Below, in pieces: positions 9,466-18,079 of a stretch of 64,000 nucleotides of DNA. Numbering within the stretch: the first letter of the stretch is position 1; each line of letters starts with the position of its first letter. A model generated the notes under the pieces. The model had not been told where the DNA came from and searched no databases. It saw nothing but the letters and a program-made list of their open reading frames with translations. Origin of the DNA: Mesorhizobium huakuii. GTDB lineage: Bacteria; Pseudomonadota; Alphaproteobacteria; Rhizobiales; Rhizobiaceae. The position numbers were made by a program, and so were the translations under genes. Location of the stretch: NCBI RefSeq assembly GCF_030160235.1, contig NZ_BSNY01000035.1, forward strand, positions 62,001 through 126,000. Direction: 5' to 3'.

Positions 9466-9739
9466 CGTCTTTCCCGTATTCCAAATGGTGCGGAGGCGGG
9501 CCGCGTGGCGTCCTGCCGTCGCTTCATTTTGATTTAATCTGGGTTACCAAACGGTGAATTTCCCTCAAGAAAAGGACGCTCACCCCAGGAAACCACCGCC
9601 ATTCCCGCGCCGCCGCCTTGTTAGCGGCCGGCGCGACGTCCCTTGGGCGACTTGGAGGCCACGAAAGCGGCAAGAGTTTGACTTTTCAGCAGGGCCTGCG
9701 AACGCCTCTGTCCACAGGCCAAGCGCCGCGTGACGGCAC

Positions 9740-10102
9740 TCAGCCCTTGTCGGCAATGGCGTCCCTGGCGGCCTGGCGATGTGCCGGCGTGATGTGGGCG
9801 CTGACGGCGGTGATCGCGGCGGTCAGCACGGCGATGTCGTCGGTGAAACCGAGGCCGAAGATGAAGTCGGGGATAAGGTCCACCGGCAGGACGAAATAGC
9901 CGAGCGCGGCCACCAATATGCCCTTGGCCCGCAGCGGCGTGTTCTTGTCCATGGCGCAGTAATAGGCAGCGACGACGTCTTCCATGAACGGAATCTGTCG
10001 CGCGGCCTTCTTGGCCGTGCGCCAGAATTTCTCGCGCACTTCGCCCTCGCCGCCCAGCCTGTCGCCAAAGCCGAAGAAATCAAAACCGGGTTGTTGCGCC
10101 AT
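9740..10102 (-). CDS. YkvA-like (DUF1232) small membrane-associated protein
   Basis: Protein of 120 residues with the DUF1232 core: a basic helix, then GYFVLPVDLIPDFIFGLGFTDD, in which PxDLIPDF and GxxDD are the family hallmarks. It probably lies at the inner membrane; the biochemical role is unknown. The ATG was preferred to a TTG one codon earlier because AGGAG is spaced correctly for the ATG. Confidence 0.85.
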   Translation of the reverse strand: MAQQPGFDFFGFGDRLGGEGEVREKFWRTAKKAARQIPFMEDVVAAYYCAMDKNTPLRAKGILVAALGYFVLPVDLIPDFIFGLGFTDDIAVLTAAITAVSAHITPAHRQAARDAIADKG

Positions 10103-10229
10103 CAATCACTCCTTGCGGGTTTCATGCGCGTCCAGGCGCATGCCTCGCGAGGCAAAATGTGGTGAAAGCCGGACCCGGCTGCAAGATGCCGGTGCCGATT
10201 TGGGGCGCCGCTCACGACCAAGCGCACAC

Positions 10230-10526
10230 TCAGCCGCCGAAATAGTGATTCATCTTCTTGGCCAGCGCTATGTCGAGCGCCGTGACACCGCCGGCGTCAT
10301 GGGTGTTCAGAGTCACGTCGACGGTCTTGTAGACATTCGACCAGTCGGGGTGATGGTCCATCTTCTCCGCCGCCATGGCGACGCGGGTCATGAAGGCGAA
10401 GGCTTCGGAGAAATTCCTGAAGACGAAGCTGCGCTTGATCGAGGCGCCGTCCGCGGCCAGCGACCAGCCGCCGAGTTCGGCAAGGGCGGCGGTGATGGCG
10501 TCCTTGCTGAGTTTTTCTCTCGTCAT
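10230..10526 (-). CDS. phhB: Pterin-4a-carbinolamine dehydratase
   Basis: Dehydrates 4a-hydroxytetrahydropterin so the cofactor of aromatic amino-acid hydroxylases can be recycled. The protein has 98 residues, the usual size. The active-site signature EKMDHHPDW (residues 58-66) and the following [19 protein letters not shown] strand are intact. The start was set at MTREKLSK, with GGGAAA upstream. No phenylalanine hydroxylase gene is nearby, so its partner must be elsewhere. Confidence 0.92.
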   Translation of the reverse strand: MTREKLSKDAITAALAELGGWSLAADGASIKRSFVFRNFSEAFAFMTRVAMAAEKMDHHPDWSNVYKTVDVTLNTHDAGGVTALDIALAKKMNHYFGG

Positions 10527-10629
10527 GATGATTTCCCGTGCTATTTCGGATTTGACCCTCACCATAGAGCAAGTCGCCCCGAAGTGCTTTGCGTTTTGGG
10601 GTTCCAAATGCACAAACGGCGCATATCGA

Positions 10630-11142
10630 ATGAGCATAAGGCCGATAAATTCCATTCTGTTCGTTTGCCTTGGCAACATCTGCCGCTCGCCACTGGCCGA
10701 AGGCGTCTTTCGCGCCGTCTTGGCCGAGCGTGGCCAGGGCCGCGACATGCTCCTCGATTCGGCCGCCACAAGCGGCTGGGAGGTCGGCTCGGCGCCTGAT
10801 CCACGCTCGATCGCGGTCGCGATGCGTCATGGGATCGACATTTCCGGACAGAGGGCACGCAAGGTCACGCCGCAGGATTTCTCCCGTTTCGACCTGGTCC
10901 TCGGTATGGACCGCTCGAACGTCGCCGATCTCAAGGCGCTGGCGCCCGCGCGGGATCGGGTGCACCTTTTCTTAGAGTTCGCGCATGGGCAGGCGCGCGA
11001 CGTGCCCGATCCTTATTATGACGGGCCGGAGGCCTTTGCCGAGGTCTACCGCATGATCCGCGAAGCGTCGGAGGCGCTGGCGACACGGCTGGCGGCGCGG
11101 GCATCGTTGCCGGACAGCGGCCAGGCTTCCTCGACGATATAG
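10630..11142 (+). CDS. Low-molecular-weight protein tyrosine phosphatase
   Basis: Cytoplasmic phosphatase of 170 residues. The P-loop CLGNICRSP gives the nucleophile C13 and R19, and the general acid is the first Asp of DPYYDG near residue 123. Bacterial members act on tyrosine kinases of polysaccharide export or on arginine phosphate; no kinase gene is nearby. The last 97 bases overlap the end of the convergent thpR-like gene. The C-terminal tail after about residue 155 exceeds the family core and is the part that overlaps. Confidence 0.9.
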   Translation: MSIRPINSILFVCLGNICRSPLAEGVFRAVLAERGQGRDMLLDSAATSGWEVGSAPDPRSIAVAMRHGIDISGQRARKVTPQDFSRFDLVLGMDRSNVADLKALAPARDRVHLFLEFAHGQARDVPDPYYDGPEAFAEVYRMIREASEALATRLAARASLPDSGQASSTI

Positions 11143-11642
11143 GGGCCGCCGCCGACCGAATCGCGCGACGACATCAGGACGAAGCGGCCGATGCGGAAGG
11201 GCAATGTCGAGAAATTGCCGCGCGCCGACAGATATTGCGCGACATCGAGCGGGCTCGAATTGCGAAGCCGCGCCAGTGTGACATGCGGCATGAACTTGCG
11301 CGGATCAGCTGGGATGCCGAGCCGCTGGCAGATGCGCTCGATCTCGCCCTGAAGCGCTGCCAGATCGGGCGAGGCGGACGCCCCTGCCCACACCGCATGC
11401 GGCTTTTTCTGGCCGAAAGCGCCGACACCGGACAAGGTCAGCGAGAAGGACGGTCGGTGGACGCGGTCGAGCGCGTTGGCGATCTCGTCGGCGACGTGGC
11501 CTTCGACATCGCCGATGAAGCGCAGCGTCAGATGGTAGTTTTCGACATCGATCCAGCGAGCCCCGGGCAGGCCGCCCCGGAGCAGGGACAGCGAAAGGGC
11601 GGCATCACGCGGAATTTCGAGGGCGGTGAAAAGACGCGGCAT
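11046..11642 (-). CDS. thpR: RNA 2',3'-cyclic phosphodiesterase (LigT/ThpR family)
   Basis: 2H-family enzyme of 198 residues that opens 2',3'-cyclic phosphates on RNA. The two catalytic HxT motifs are H37-L-T (YHLTLRFIG) and H120-V-T (PHVTLARL). The start MPRLFTALE was chosen because GGGAGG lies correctly upstream and the family starts at this beta strand. It overlaps the convergent phosphatase gene by 97 bases, through its last roughly 30 residues, which lie beyond the normal family end. Confidence 0.88.
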   Translation of the reverse strand: MPRLFTALEIPRDAALSLSLLRGGLPGARWIDVENYHLTLRFIGDVEGHVADEIANALDRVHRPSFSLTLSGVGAFGQKKPHAVWAGASASPDLAALQGEIERICQRLGIPADPRKFMPHVTLARLRNSSPLDVAQYLSARGNFSTLPFRIGRFVLMSSRDSVGGGPYIVEEAWPLSGNDARAASRVASASDASRIMR

Positions 11643-11770
11643 GAAGAGCCTCCCTTCCTCGAATCGAACTGTCACCTATAGCGAATCATCGATAGCCTGA
11701 TGGAGCAAGAGGTTTATTGGTCACAGGCTTCGCTAAAAATTTCCCTAACGGAAAGCGGTTCCGGCCGGCC

Positions 11771-12415
11771 TCACGCGCCTCCGGGCACCGCCGCGATGGC
11801 CTTCTCGACCGTCGGCAGGATGCGCTCGACCATCACGTCGACCCCCCTGGCGCTCGGATGCAGGCCATCCTCGAGCTGCAGGCCGGGCTGGCCGGCGACG
11901 CCGTCGAGGAAGAACGGGTAGAGCGCGACATCGTATTTTTTCGCCAGCTCTGGAAAGATGGCGTCGAAGGCGGTCTGGTAGTCGGCGCCGAGATTGGGCG
12001 CGGCGCGCATGCCGGCCAGAAGCACGGCGATCTTGCGCTGCTTGAGCCTGGCCAGCATCTCGTCGAGGTTGTTCCTGGGAATAGCGGGCGAGACGCCGCG
12101 CAGCATGTCGTTGGCGCCCAGTTCGAGGATGACCAGACGGGTTCCGTCCGGCACCGACCAGTCGAGCCGCGCCAGGCCGCCGCTGGTGGTGTCGCCGGAG
12201 ACACCGGCATTGGCGACGGCCACGTCACGGCCCTTGGCGCGCAGGGCGGCCTGGAGCTTGTCGGTAAAGCCCTCGCCAGGCCCGAGACCATAGCCCGCCA
12301 TCAGGCTGTCACCGAAGCCGACGATCTTGAAGGGCTCGGCCCGCGCCGACGAAATGGCTCCGCAAAGAGCGAGGAAAAGGATCAGGCCTGCGGCTATCTG
12401 GCGTTTGAAAGACAT
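11771..12415 (-). CDS. tesA: Multifunctional SGNH esterase/thioesterase (TesA-like)
   Basis: Periplasmic SGNH hydrolase of 214 residues. A signal peptide of about 26 residues ends at SARA. The catalytic set is complete: S37 in GDSL, G74 in SGDT, N102 in GAND, and D183/H186 in DGLHP. Homologues hydrolyse acyl-CoA, aryl esters and lysophospholipids. It is divergent from an ABC transporter pair, the same layout as E. coli tesA with ybbA-ybbP, which supports the identification and suggests an old functional link in envelope lipid handling. Confidence 0.9.
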   Translation of the reverse strand: MSFKRQIAAGLILFLALCGAISSARAEPFKIVGFGDSLMAGYGLGPGEGFTDKLQAALRAKGRDVAVANAGVSGDTTSGGLARLDWSVPDGTRLVILELGANDMLRGVSPAIPRNNLDEMLARLKQRKIAVLLAGMRAAPNLGADYQTAFDAIFPELAKKYDVALYPFFLDGVAGQPGLQLEDGLHPSARGVDVMVERILPTVEKAIAAVPGGA

Positions 12416-12503
12416 GCGGCAGGCCCCATATGACCAGAGGATTCTTCCGGGCGACGGCTTCCGGCAAACAGAGCCTTCACGTTCCATATAGGACACTTTC
12501 ATT

Positions 12504-13199
12504 TTGACAGAAGCCGTCATCGCGCTGAAAGACGTATCCCTGACGCTCGGCGAGGGCGCTTCGTCGGTCCATGTGCTGAAGGGCGTCAGCCTCGACGTGC
12601 CGCTTGGCGAGGCGACCGGCATCGTCGGCCCCTCGGGGTCCGGCAAGTCGACACTGCTGATGGTGCTGGCCGGTCTGGAACGGGTCGATTCGGGTACGGT
12701 ACGAATCGCCGGCGAACTGCTCAATGGCAAAAGCGAGGACCAGATTGCTTCGTTTCGTGGCCGAAACATTGGCATCGTCTTCCAATCCTTCCACCTCATC
12801 CCCAACATGACAGCGCTCGAGAATGTCGCGGTGCCGCTGGAACTCGCCGGCCATGCCGATCCGTTCGCGGTGGCGGCGCGGGAGCTGGCAGCGGTGGGGC
12901 TGAGCGACCGCGTCACCCATTATCCCGGCGAACTCTCCGGCGGCGAACAGCAGCGCGTGGCGATCGCTCGCGCGCTGGCGCCGTCGCCGCGCATCCTCAT
13001 CGCCGACGAGCCGACCGGCAATCTCGACCAGGCGACCGGGCGGCAGGTCGCCGACCTTCTGTTCGCAAAGGCGGCCGAACGCGGCATGACGCTGGTGCTG
13101 GTCACGCACGATCCGGCGCTCGCGGCGCGCTGCTCGCGCCAGGTCTCGATGCGTTCGGGCCGGATCGAAACACCGGCGCCCCTGAAGGTCACCGCCTGA
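12504..13199 (+). CDS. ybbA: ABC transporter ATP-binding protein (YbbA/LolD type)
   Basis: Cytoplasmic ATPase of 231 residues. Walker A GPSGSGKST (42-50), signature LSGGE (144-148) and Walker B ILIADEP (164-170) are intact. It belongs to the LolD/MacB/YbbA group that powers FtsX-like permeases. The start is TTG; no better in-frame start exists between it and the first conserved strand. Its stop overlaps the permease ATG (TGATG), so the two are co-translated. Confidence 0.9.
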   Translation: MTEAVIALKDVSLTLGEGASSVHVLKGVSLDVPLGEATGIVGPSGSGKSTLLMVLAGLERVDSGTVRIAGELLNGKSEDQIASFRGRNIGIVFQSFHLIPNMTALENVAVPLELAGHADPFAVAARELAAVGLSDRVTHYPGELSGGEQQRVAIARALAPSPRILIADEPTGNLDQATGRQVADLLFAKAAERGMTLVLVTHDPALAARCSRQVSMRSGRIETPAPLKVTA

Positions 13200-15748
13200 T
13201 GCCGCTGGCGCAGACGCTGAAGCTCGCTGTCCGCTTCTCGCTCAGGGAGATGCGTGGCGGCCTGTCGGGCTTCCTGATCTTCCTTGCCTGCATCGCGCTT
13301 GGCGTCGCGGCGATCGGCGGCGTCAATTCGGTTGCCCGCTCGATCAGCGCCGGCGTCGCCGACCAGGGCCAGACGCTGCTCGGCGGCGATCTCCGCTTCC
13401 AGATCAACCAGCGCGATGCCAGCCAGGCCGAGCGCGGCTTCCTCGACGGGCTCGGCACCGTTTCGCGCACCGCCAGCATGCGCTCGATGGCGCGCCTGGC
13501 CGACGGCTCCGACCAGGCGCTGGTCGAGGCCAAGGCGGTCGACGACGCCTATCCGCTCTATGGCGCGCTGGAGACCGAGCCCAAGCTGTCGAAGCAGGAA
13601 CTGTTCGGCGAAGAGTTCGGCGTCTTTGGCGCGGCCGCCCCCGATCTGTTGTTTGAACGGCTGCATCTCAAGCCCGGCGACCGGCTGAAGCTCGGCACCG
13701 CCACCTTCGAATTGCGCGCCAGGCTGATCACCGAGCCGGATGCCGTGTCCGACGGTTTCGGCTTCGCGCCGAGGCTGATGATCTCGACAGAAGGTCTGGC
13801 CGCCACCGGGCTGGTGCAGCCGGGCAGCCTGGTCGAAAATGCCTACAAGATCCGGCTACCCGCCGACGCCGACGCGGCGCGGCTCAAGGCCATCCAGGAT
13901 CAGGCGGCGAAGGATTTTCCGGAGGCCGGCTGGTCGATCCGCACGCGCGACAATGCGGCGCCGGCGCTATCGTCCAACATCGAACGCTTCTCGCAATTCC
14001 TGACGCTGGTCGGGCTGACGGCGCTGGTTGTCGGCGGCGTCGGCGTCGCCAATGCGGTGCGCGCCTATCTCGACGGCAAGCGCGGCGTCATCGCCACCTT
14101 CAAGAGCCTCGGCGCTTCCGGCGGCTTCGTCTTTGCCGTCTATCTCGTGCAGATCCTGATCATCGCCGCCCTCGGCATCGTGCTCGGCCTCGTGCTCGGC
14201 GCGCTGATGCCGTTCGTGGCGAGTGCCGCCCTCCAATCCGTCATCCCGGTGCCGGCGCAGGGCGGCTTCTATCCCGGCGCGCTCGCCATGGCGGCGCTGT
14301 TCGGCCTGCTGGTGACGCTGGCCTTCGCGCTTTTGCCGCTCGGCCGCGCCCGCGACGTGCCGGCGACAGCATTGTTCCGCGAGATGGGGCTTGAAGGCCG
14401 CGGTCAGCCGCGCCTCGTCTATGTCGCATCGGCGCTCGGCATCGCGCTGCTCCTGGCGGCACTCGCCATCCTGTTCTCCGGCGATCAGCGCATCGCCTCG
14501 ATCTTCGTCGGCGCCACCATCTTCGCCTTCCTGGTGCTGCGTCTCGTCGGCGCGCTGGTGCAGTGGGCGGCAAGAAAAAGCCCGCGCGTGCGTTTCGTGG
14601 CACTCCGGCTCGCCATCGGCAACATCCACCGGCCGGGCGCCCTGACGCCATCGGTGGTGCTGTCGCTGGGGCTCGGGCTGACACTCCTGGTGACGCTGGC
14701 GCTTATCGATGGCAATCTGCGGCAACAGATCTCCGGCAGCCTGCCGGAACGGGCGCCGAACTTCTTCTTCGTCGACATCCAGGGCAGCGATGTCGATGCG
14801 TTCTCCGCGCTGATCGGCAAGGAGGCGCCAAAGGGGACGCTGGCCAAGGTGCCGATGCTGCGCGGCCGGGTGATGGCGCTCAACGGCGTCGATGCCGACA
14901 AGGTCAAGGTGCCGGCCCAAGGCGCCTGGGTGCTGAAGGGCGATCGCGGCCTGACCTACGATGCCAGGCAACCGGAAAACGCGACGCTGACCGAGGGCAA
15001 ATGGTGGCCGGACAATTATGCCGGCGAGCCGCTGGTTTCCTTCTCGGCTGTGGAAGGCAAGGAGATCGGACTGAAGCTCGGCGACACCGTCACCGTCAAT
15101 GTGCTCGGCCGCAATGTGTCGGCGAGGATCGCCAATTTCCGCCAGGTCCAATGGGAAACGATGGGCATCAACTTCGTCATGGTGTTCTCGCCCAACGCAT
15201 TCGCTGGCGCCCCGCATGGCTGGATGGCGACGCTGACCGAAAAGAGCGCCTCGACGGCCGACGACGCGCGCATCCTCAATGCCGTCACCCGCGCCTTTCC
15301 CGCGGTGACGACCGTGCGGGTCAAGGATGCGCTCGATGTCGTCAACCGGCTGGTCGGGCAGCTCGGCACGGCGATCCGCGCGGCGGCCGGCGTGGCGCTG
15401 ATCGCTTCGGTGCTGGTGCTGGCCGGTGCGCTCGCCGCGGGAAATCGGGCGCGCATCCACGACGCGGTGGTGCTGAAGACACTCGGCGCCACAAGGCGAA
15501 CGCTGATCACCGCGTTTTCCCTCGAATACATGCTGATCGGATTGGCCACCGCCATTTTCGCGCTTGCCGCCGGCGGCATCGCGGCCTGGTACATTGTCGC
15601 CCGCATCATGACCCTGCCGTCGCATTTCATGCCGGAGGTGGCGGTGGCGACCATCGTCTTTGCGCTGGTGATCACCGTCGGCATCGGCCTCGCCGGCACC
15701 TGGCGGGTGCTCGGCCACAAGGCGGCGCCGGTGCTGCGCGACCTCTAG
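13199..15748 (+). CDS. ybbP: ABC transporter permease with FtsX domains (YbbP type)
   Basis: Large inner-membrane protein of 849 residues: an N-terminal helix, a long periplasmic domain of about 230 residues, three membrane helices with an FtsX core, further membrane segments in the middle, a second periplasmic domain, and a final three-helix FtsX core. The size and double-core layout match E. coli YbbP. With YbbA and TesA next to it, a role in moving or removing lipids or lipoproteins from the inner membrane is plausible but unproven. The TAG stop codon is the first triplet of a palindromic repeat. Confidence 0.88.
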   Translation: MPLAQTLKLAVRFSLREMRGGLSGFLIFLACIALGVAAIGGVNSVARSISAGVADQGQTLLGGDLRFQINQRDASQAERGFLDGLGTVSRTASMRSMARLADGSDQALVEAKAVDDAYPLYGALETEPKLSKQELFGEEFGVFGAAAPDLLFERLHLKPGDRLKLGTATFELRARLITEPDAVSDGFGFAPRLMISTEGLAATGLVQPGSLVENAYKIRLPADADAARLKAIQDQAAKDFPEAGWSIRTRDNAAPALSSNIERFSQFLTLVGLTALVVGGVGVANAVRAYLDGKRGVIATFKSLGASGGFVFAVYLVQILIIAALGIVLGLVLGALMPFVASAALQSVIPVPAQGGFYPGALAMAALFGLLVTLAFALLPLGRARDVPATALFREMGLEGRGQPRLVYVASALGIALLLAALAILFSGDQRIASIFVGATIFAFLVLRLVGALVQWAARKSPRVRFVALRLAIGNIHRPGALTPSVVLSLGLGLTLLVTLALIDGNLRQQISGSLPERAPNFFFVDIQGSDVDAFSALIGKEAPKGTLAKVPMLRGRVMALNGVDADKVKVPAQGAWVLKGDRGLTYDARQPENATLTEGKWWPDNYAGEPLVSFSAVEGKEIGLKLGDTVTVNVLGRNVSARIANFRQVQWETMGINFVMVFSPNAFAGAPHGWMATLTEKSASTADDARILNAVTRAFPAVTTVRVKDALDVVNRLVGQLGTAIRAAAGVALIASVLVLAGALAAGNRARIHDAVVLKTLGATRRTLITAFSLEYMLIGLATAIFALAAGGIAAWYIVARIMTLPSHFMPEVAVATIVFALVITVGIGLAGTWRVLGHKAAPVLRDL

Positions 15749-15843
15749 AGCGTTTCACCGTTTCATGGAAACGGTGAACCGCTCTAACTCTTTGTTTTGA
15801 CGCAATTCCTGACGGAAAACCGCTCACACTTTTCCTGGAATTG
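15746..15843. repeat. Composite palindromic repeat starting at the ybbP stop codon
   Basis: Two palindromes in series. The first (15746-15786) pairs TAGAGCG with CGCTCTA and TTCACCGTTTC with GAAACGGTGAA around a 3-nt loop; its first three bases are the TAG stop of the permease gene. The second spans about 15801-15843 and is framed by GCAATTCC / GGAATTGC. A close relative of the first lies at 17266-17306. This looks like a dispersed rhizobial intergenic element, and may also work as a transcript end. Confidence 0.85.
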
Positions 15844-15994
15844 CCTAGTGTCAAAAACCATTGTGACTGGTACGAATCCCTGGGCGACGGACGATCAATC
15901 CCTGGGAGTCGGATAAATCGACACGCCAGTCAGCGACTCGGTAATGTTCGGTGGGTAAGGATCGAAATTGCCGCTCGATATAGGACTGGGCTCC

Positions 15995-16261
15995 ATGCAA
16001 GAAGATGAGCTTCCGTCCGATTTGCTCTCGAACTGTGCCGACCACTGGCAAAAAGTGGCAATGGTCATTGTCCGAACCACCAAAAAACGGGGCGAGACAA
16101 TTCGATCGAGCCTGCTTTTTGGACCGCTTGGTACGGGCGACGAAGATGTCAGGCTAGAGTCCTACGTTGCTGCCATTCAATCGCTTATCGACAATCAGCG
16201 GCTGGACGTTCAAGGCGACCCCGCCAATCCTCGGTTCGGCGAAATACGACTAAGGAGCTGA
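15995..16261 (+). CDS. Small hypothetical protein, DUF3658-like C-terminus
   Basis: Possible 88-residue protein starting MQEDELPS. A TTG nine codons earlier could also be used. The C-terminal part (SLIDNQRLDVQGDPANP, then FGEIRL) resembles the end of DUF3658 proteins, which finish with a short helix and a GD-x(4)-R-[FY]-x-E-[VI]-R-L pattern. Third-position GC is clearly lower than in the neighbours, which may mean transfer or decay. The region between the palindromes and this ORF holds nothing else I can support. Confidence 0.45.
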   Translation: MQEDELPSDLLSNCADHWQKVAMVIVRTTKKRGETIRSSLLFGPLGTGDEDVRLESYVAAIQSLIDNQRLDVQGDPANPRFGEIRLRS

Positions 16262-16376
16262 GCGAATCTGACCCTGGTGGACCCGGTTTCGGATTAAATC
16301 TTGGTAAGGATGAGGGGCGGAGAGCCCGGGAATCGGCATTTCGGCCTCTCACGAACCGTTACATCCGGTTACGGTC

Positions 16377-16405
16377 TTGTTCTTGACGCGAATAACCATC
16401 ATATT
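16377..16405 (+). promoter_or_regulatory. Candidate promoter of the Bax-inhibitor gene
   Basis: TTGTTC at 16377-16382 and CATATT at 16400-16405 are separated by 17 bases. Transcription would begin at about 16412, exactly where the structured leader starts, which supports both calls. Confidence 0.45.
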
Positions 16406-16411
16406 TCGCCA

Positions 16412-16489
16412 CAGGCATGCTGGAGCCCCGCCAGCGGCGCCTGGGTCCGCAAGAGGCCCGACACCGGACGGGGCAGAAGCAATAGAGGA
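16412..16489 (+). ncRNA. Structured 5' leader, candidate ybhL leader
   Basis: The 5' untranslated region of the Bax-inhibitor gene can fold into a compact pseudoknot. An outer stem CAGGC (16412-16416) pairs with GCCTG (16439-16443). Inside it, GCTGG (16419-16423) pairs with CCAGC (16431-16435). The loop of that hairpin, GCCCCG (16425-16430), pairs perfectly with CGGGGC (16469-16474) downstream. A further stem GTCCG / CGGAC (16445-16449 / 16465-16469) lies between. The ribosome site AGAGGA follows within ten bases. A motif called the ybhL leader is known upstream of this gene family in alphaproteobacteria; location and fold fit, but I assign it from memory of that family. Confidence 0.6.
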
Positions 16490-16494
16490 TTCCA

Positions 16495-17268
16495 ATGGCT
16501 GATCCCATTCGCAACTATCAGACGTCGGCGGTGCCCGGCGTCCGCGCCGACATCGATCAGGGTCTGCGCGCCTATATGATCAAGGTCTACAATCTGATGG
16601 GGCTTGGCCTCCTCATCACCGGCCTTGCCGCCATCGGCACGATCATGCTGGCCACCACCACCGATCCGGCCTCGGCCGTCGCAACGCTGCCGAGCGGCGA
16701 GATGCTGACGTCGTTCGGCTACGCGATCTTCGGGTCGCCGCTGCGCTGGGTGGTGATGCTGGCGCCGCTGGCCGCCGTGCTGTTCCTGTCGTTCCGCGTC
16801 CAGTCGATGAGCGTTTCGGCGGCGCAGACGACCTTCTGGGTCTATGCCGGCCTGGTCGGCCTGTCGCTGTCGTCGATCTTCCTGGTCTACACCACGGCCA
16901 GCATTTCGCAGACCTTCTTCGCCACCGCCGCCGCCTTCGGCGCGCTGTCGCTGTTCGGCTACACGACCAAGCGCGACCTGACGGCGATGGGCTCGTTCCT
17001 GATCATGGGCGTGTTCGGCATCATCATCGCGATGGTGATCAACATCTTCCTGCAGTCGTCGGCGCTGTCCTTCGCCGTTTCGGCGATCGGCGTGCTGGTC
17101 TTCGCCGGCCTCACCGCCTATGACACGCAGAAGATCAAGGAGATGTATTTCGAGGGCGACGCTTCCGATGTCGCCGGCCGCAAGGCCATCATGGGCGCGC
17201 TGACGCTCTATCTCGACTTCATCAACCTGTTCATGTTCCTGCTGCAGTTCATGGGCGATCGCCGCTAG
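16495..17268 (+). CDS. Bax inhibitor-1 family membrane protein (YbhL/YccA type)
   Basis: Inner-membrane protein of 257 residues with seven hydrophobic segments. Family features include the AYMIKVYNLMGLGLLITG opening helix, LSLSSIF in the third segment, and the TAYDTQKIKEMY motif, where the aspartate belongs to the pH-sensing Asp pair of BI-1 calcium-leak proteins. Bacterial roles are poorly known; homologues influence membrane-protein quality control or calcium leak. A structured leader precedes it, and its TAG stop is the first triplet of a palindromic repeat. Confidence 0.92.
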   Translation: MADPIRNYQTSAVPGVRADIDQGLRAYMIKVYNLMGLGLLITGLAAIGTIMLATTTDPASAVATLPSGEMLTSFGYAIFGSPLRWVVMLAPLAAVLFLSFRVQSMSVSAAQTTFWVYAGLVGLSLSSIFLVYTTASISQTFFATAAAFGALSLFGYTTKRDLTAMGSFLIMGVFGIIIAMVINIFLQSSALSFAVSAIGVLVFAGLTAYDTQKIKEMYFEGDASDVAGRKAIMGALTLYLDFINLFMFLLQFMGDRR

Positions 17269-17306
17269 AGCAGCTCGCCGTTTCACGGAGACGGCGAACC
17301 GCTCTA
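17266..17306. repeat. Palindromic repeat starting at the stop codon of the BI-1 gene
   Basis: TAGAGC (17266-17271) pairs with GCTCTA (17301-17306) and TCGCCGTTTC with GAGACGGCGA (one wobble) around loop ACG. It is the same family as 15746-15786, with sequence changes that mostly keep pairing. As there, the first triplet is the gene's TAG stop. Confidence 0.85.
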
Positions 17307-17338
17307 GATTATTTGACTGAACTGGACCATCGCTTTGG

Positions 17339-17370
17339 AAAGGGCGGCCCAACGGCCGCCCTTTTCTTTT
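17339..17370 (+). terminator. Terminator of the BI-1 gene
   Basis: Stem GGGCGGCC / GGCCGCCC with loop CAAC, preceded by AAA and followed by TTTTCTTTT. A standard factor-independent terminator 70 bases after the stop codon. Confidence 0.9.
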
Positions 17371-17419
17371 GCGCCGACGTTTGCTGTTATCAGAGGCAAA
17401 CAGAAGGCTTGCATAAAGA

Positions 17420-17998
17420 ATGAGCAATATCGTGATTCGGGCGGCCGGCGCCGCCGATCTCGACGCCATCACCGAAATCTACGCCGACGCGGTGACACAC
17501 GGCACGGCGAGCTACGAGCTGGAGCCGCCGAGCCGCGCCGAGATGGGCACGCGATTCGCCACGCTCACGGCCGGCGGCTTTCCCTATCTGGTGGCGGAGA
17601 AGGACGGCGCCGTGCTCGGCTATGCCTATGCCGGCGCCTTCCGGCCGCGCCCGGCCTATCGCTTCATCGTCGAGGATTCGGTCTATGTCGCGCCTGACGC
17701 CAAGGGCCAGGGCATCGGTGTCAAGCTGATGCAAGCCTTGATCACGGCGGCCGAAGCGGCGGGTTTCCGCCAGATCATCGCGGTGATCGGCGACGGCCAT
17801 GCCGACAGCGCCTCGGTCAGGCTGCACGAAAAGCTCGGCTTTCGCCATTCAGGCCGCCTCGAAGGCTCCGGCTACAAGCACGGGCGCTGGCTGGACACGG
17901 TGTTCATGCAGCTGTCGCTGAATGGCGGCGCGTCGTTGCCGCCCGATCCGGCCTCGCTGCCGGAGCGGAAGTTTCGCGAGAGTCTCAGGGGGAATTGA
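17420..17998 (+). CDS. GNAT acetyltransferase, phosphinothricin acetyltransferase-like
   Basis: Cytoplasmic N-acetyltransferase of 192 residues. The acetyl-CoA loop is GQGIG (96-100), following the beta-bulge strand EDSVYVAP. The C-terminal LHEKLGFRHSGRLEGSGYKHGRWLD pattern is typical of the Pat/Bar/YncA group, which acetylates phosphinothricin or methionine derivatives. The true substrate is unknown. A direct repeat of AATTGAAG type follows the stop. Confidence 0.85.
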   Translation: MSNIVIRAAGAADLDAITEIYADAVTHGTASYELEPPSRAEMGTRFATLTAGGFPYLVAEKDGAVLGYAYAGAFRPRPAYRFIVEDSVYVAPDAKGQGIGVKLMQALITAAEAAGFRQIIAVIGDGHADSASVRLHEKLGFRHSGRLEGSGYKHGRWLDTVFMQLSLNGGASLPPDPASLPERKFRESLRGN

Positions 17999-18079
17999 AG
18001 AATTGATGAATTGAAGAAGACGGCTGCTGCATCACGCGCCGAGTGCCTTCTCCTCAATTCCTCAATTCAAATTTCTCGC

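Noticed and set aside
13967-15718. 583-codon minus-strand frame opposite the YbbP-like gene
   Set aside because: It is antisense to a conserved permease. The Arg/His/Gln-rich composition is a high-GC codon-shadow artefact.
15851-16051. Minus-strand 66-codon frame opposite the DUF3658-like ORF
   Set aside because: The plus-strand frame has the family-like C-terminus; the minus frame has no support.
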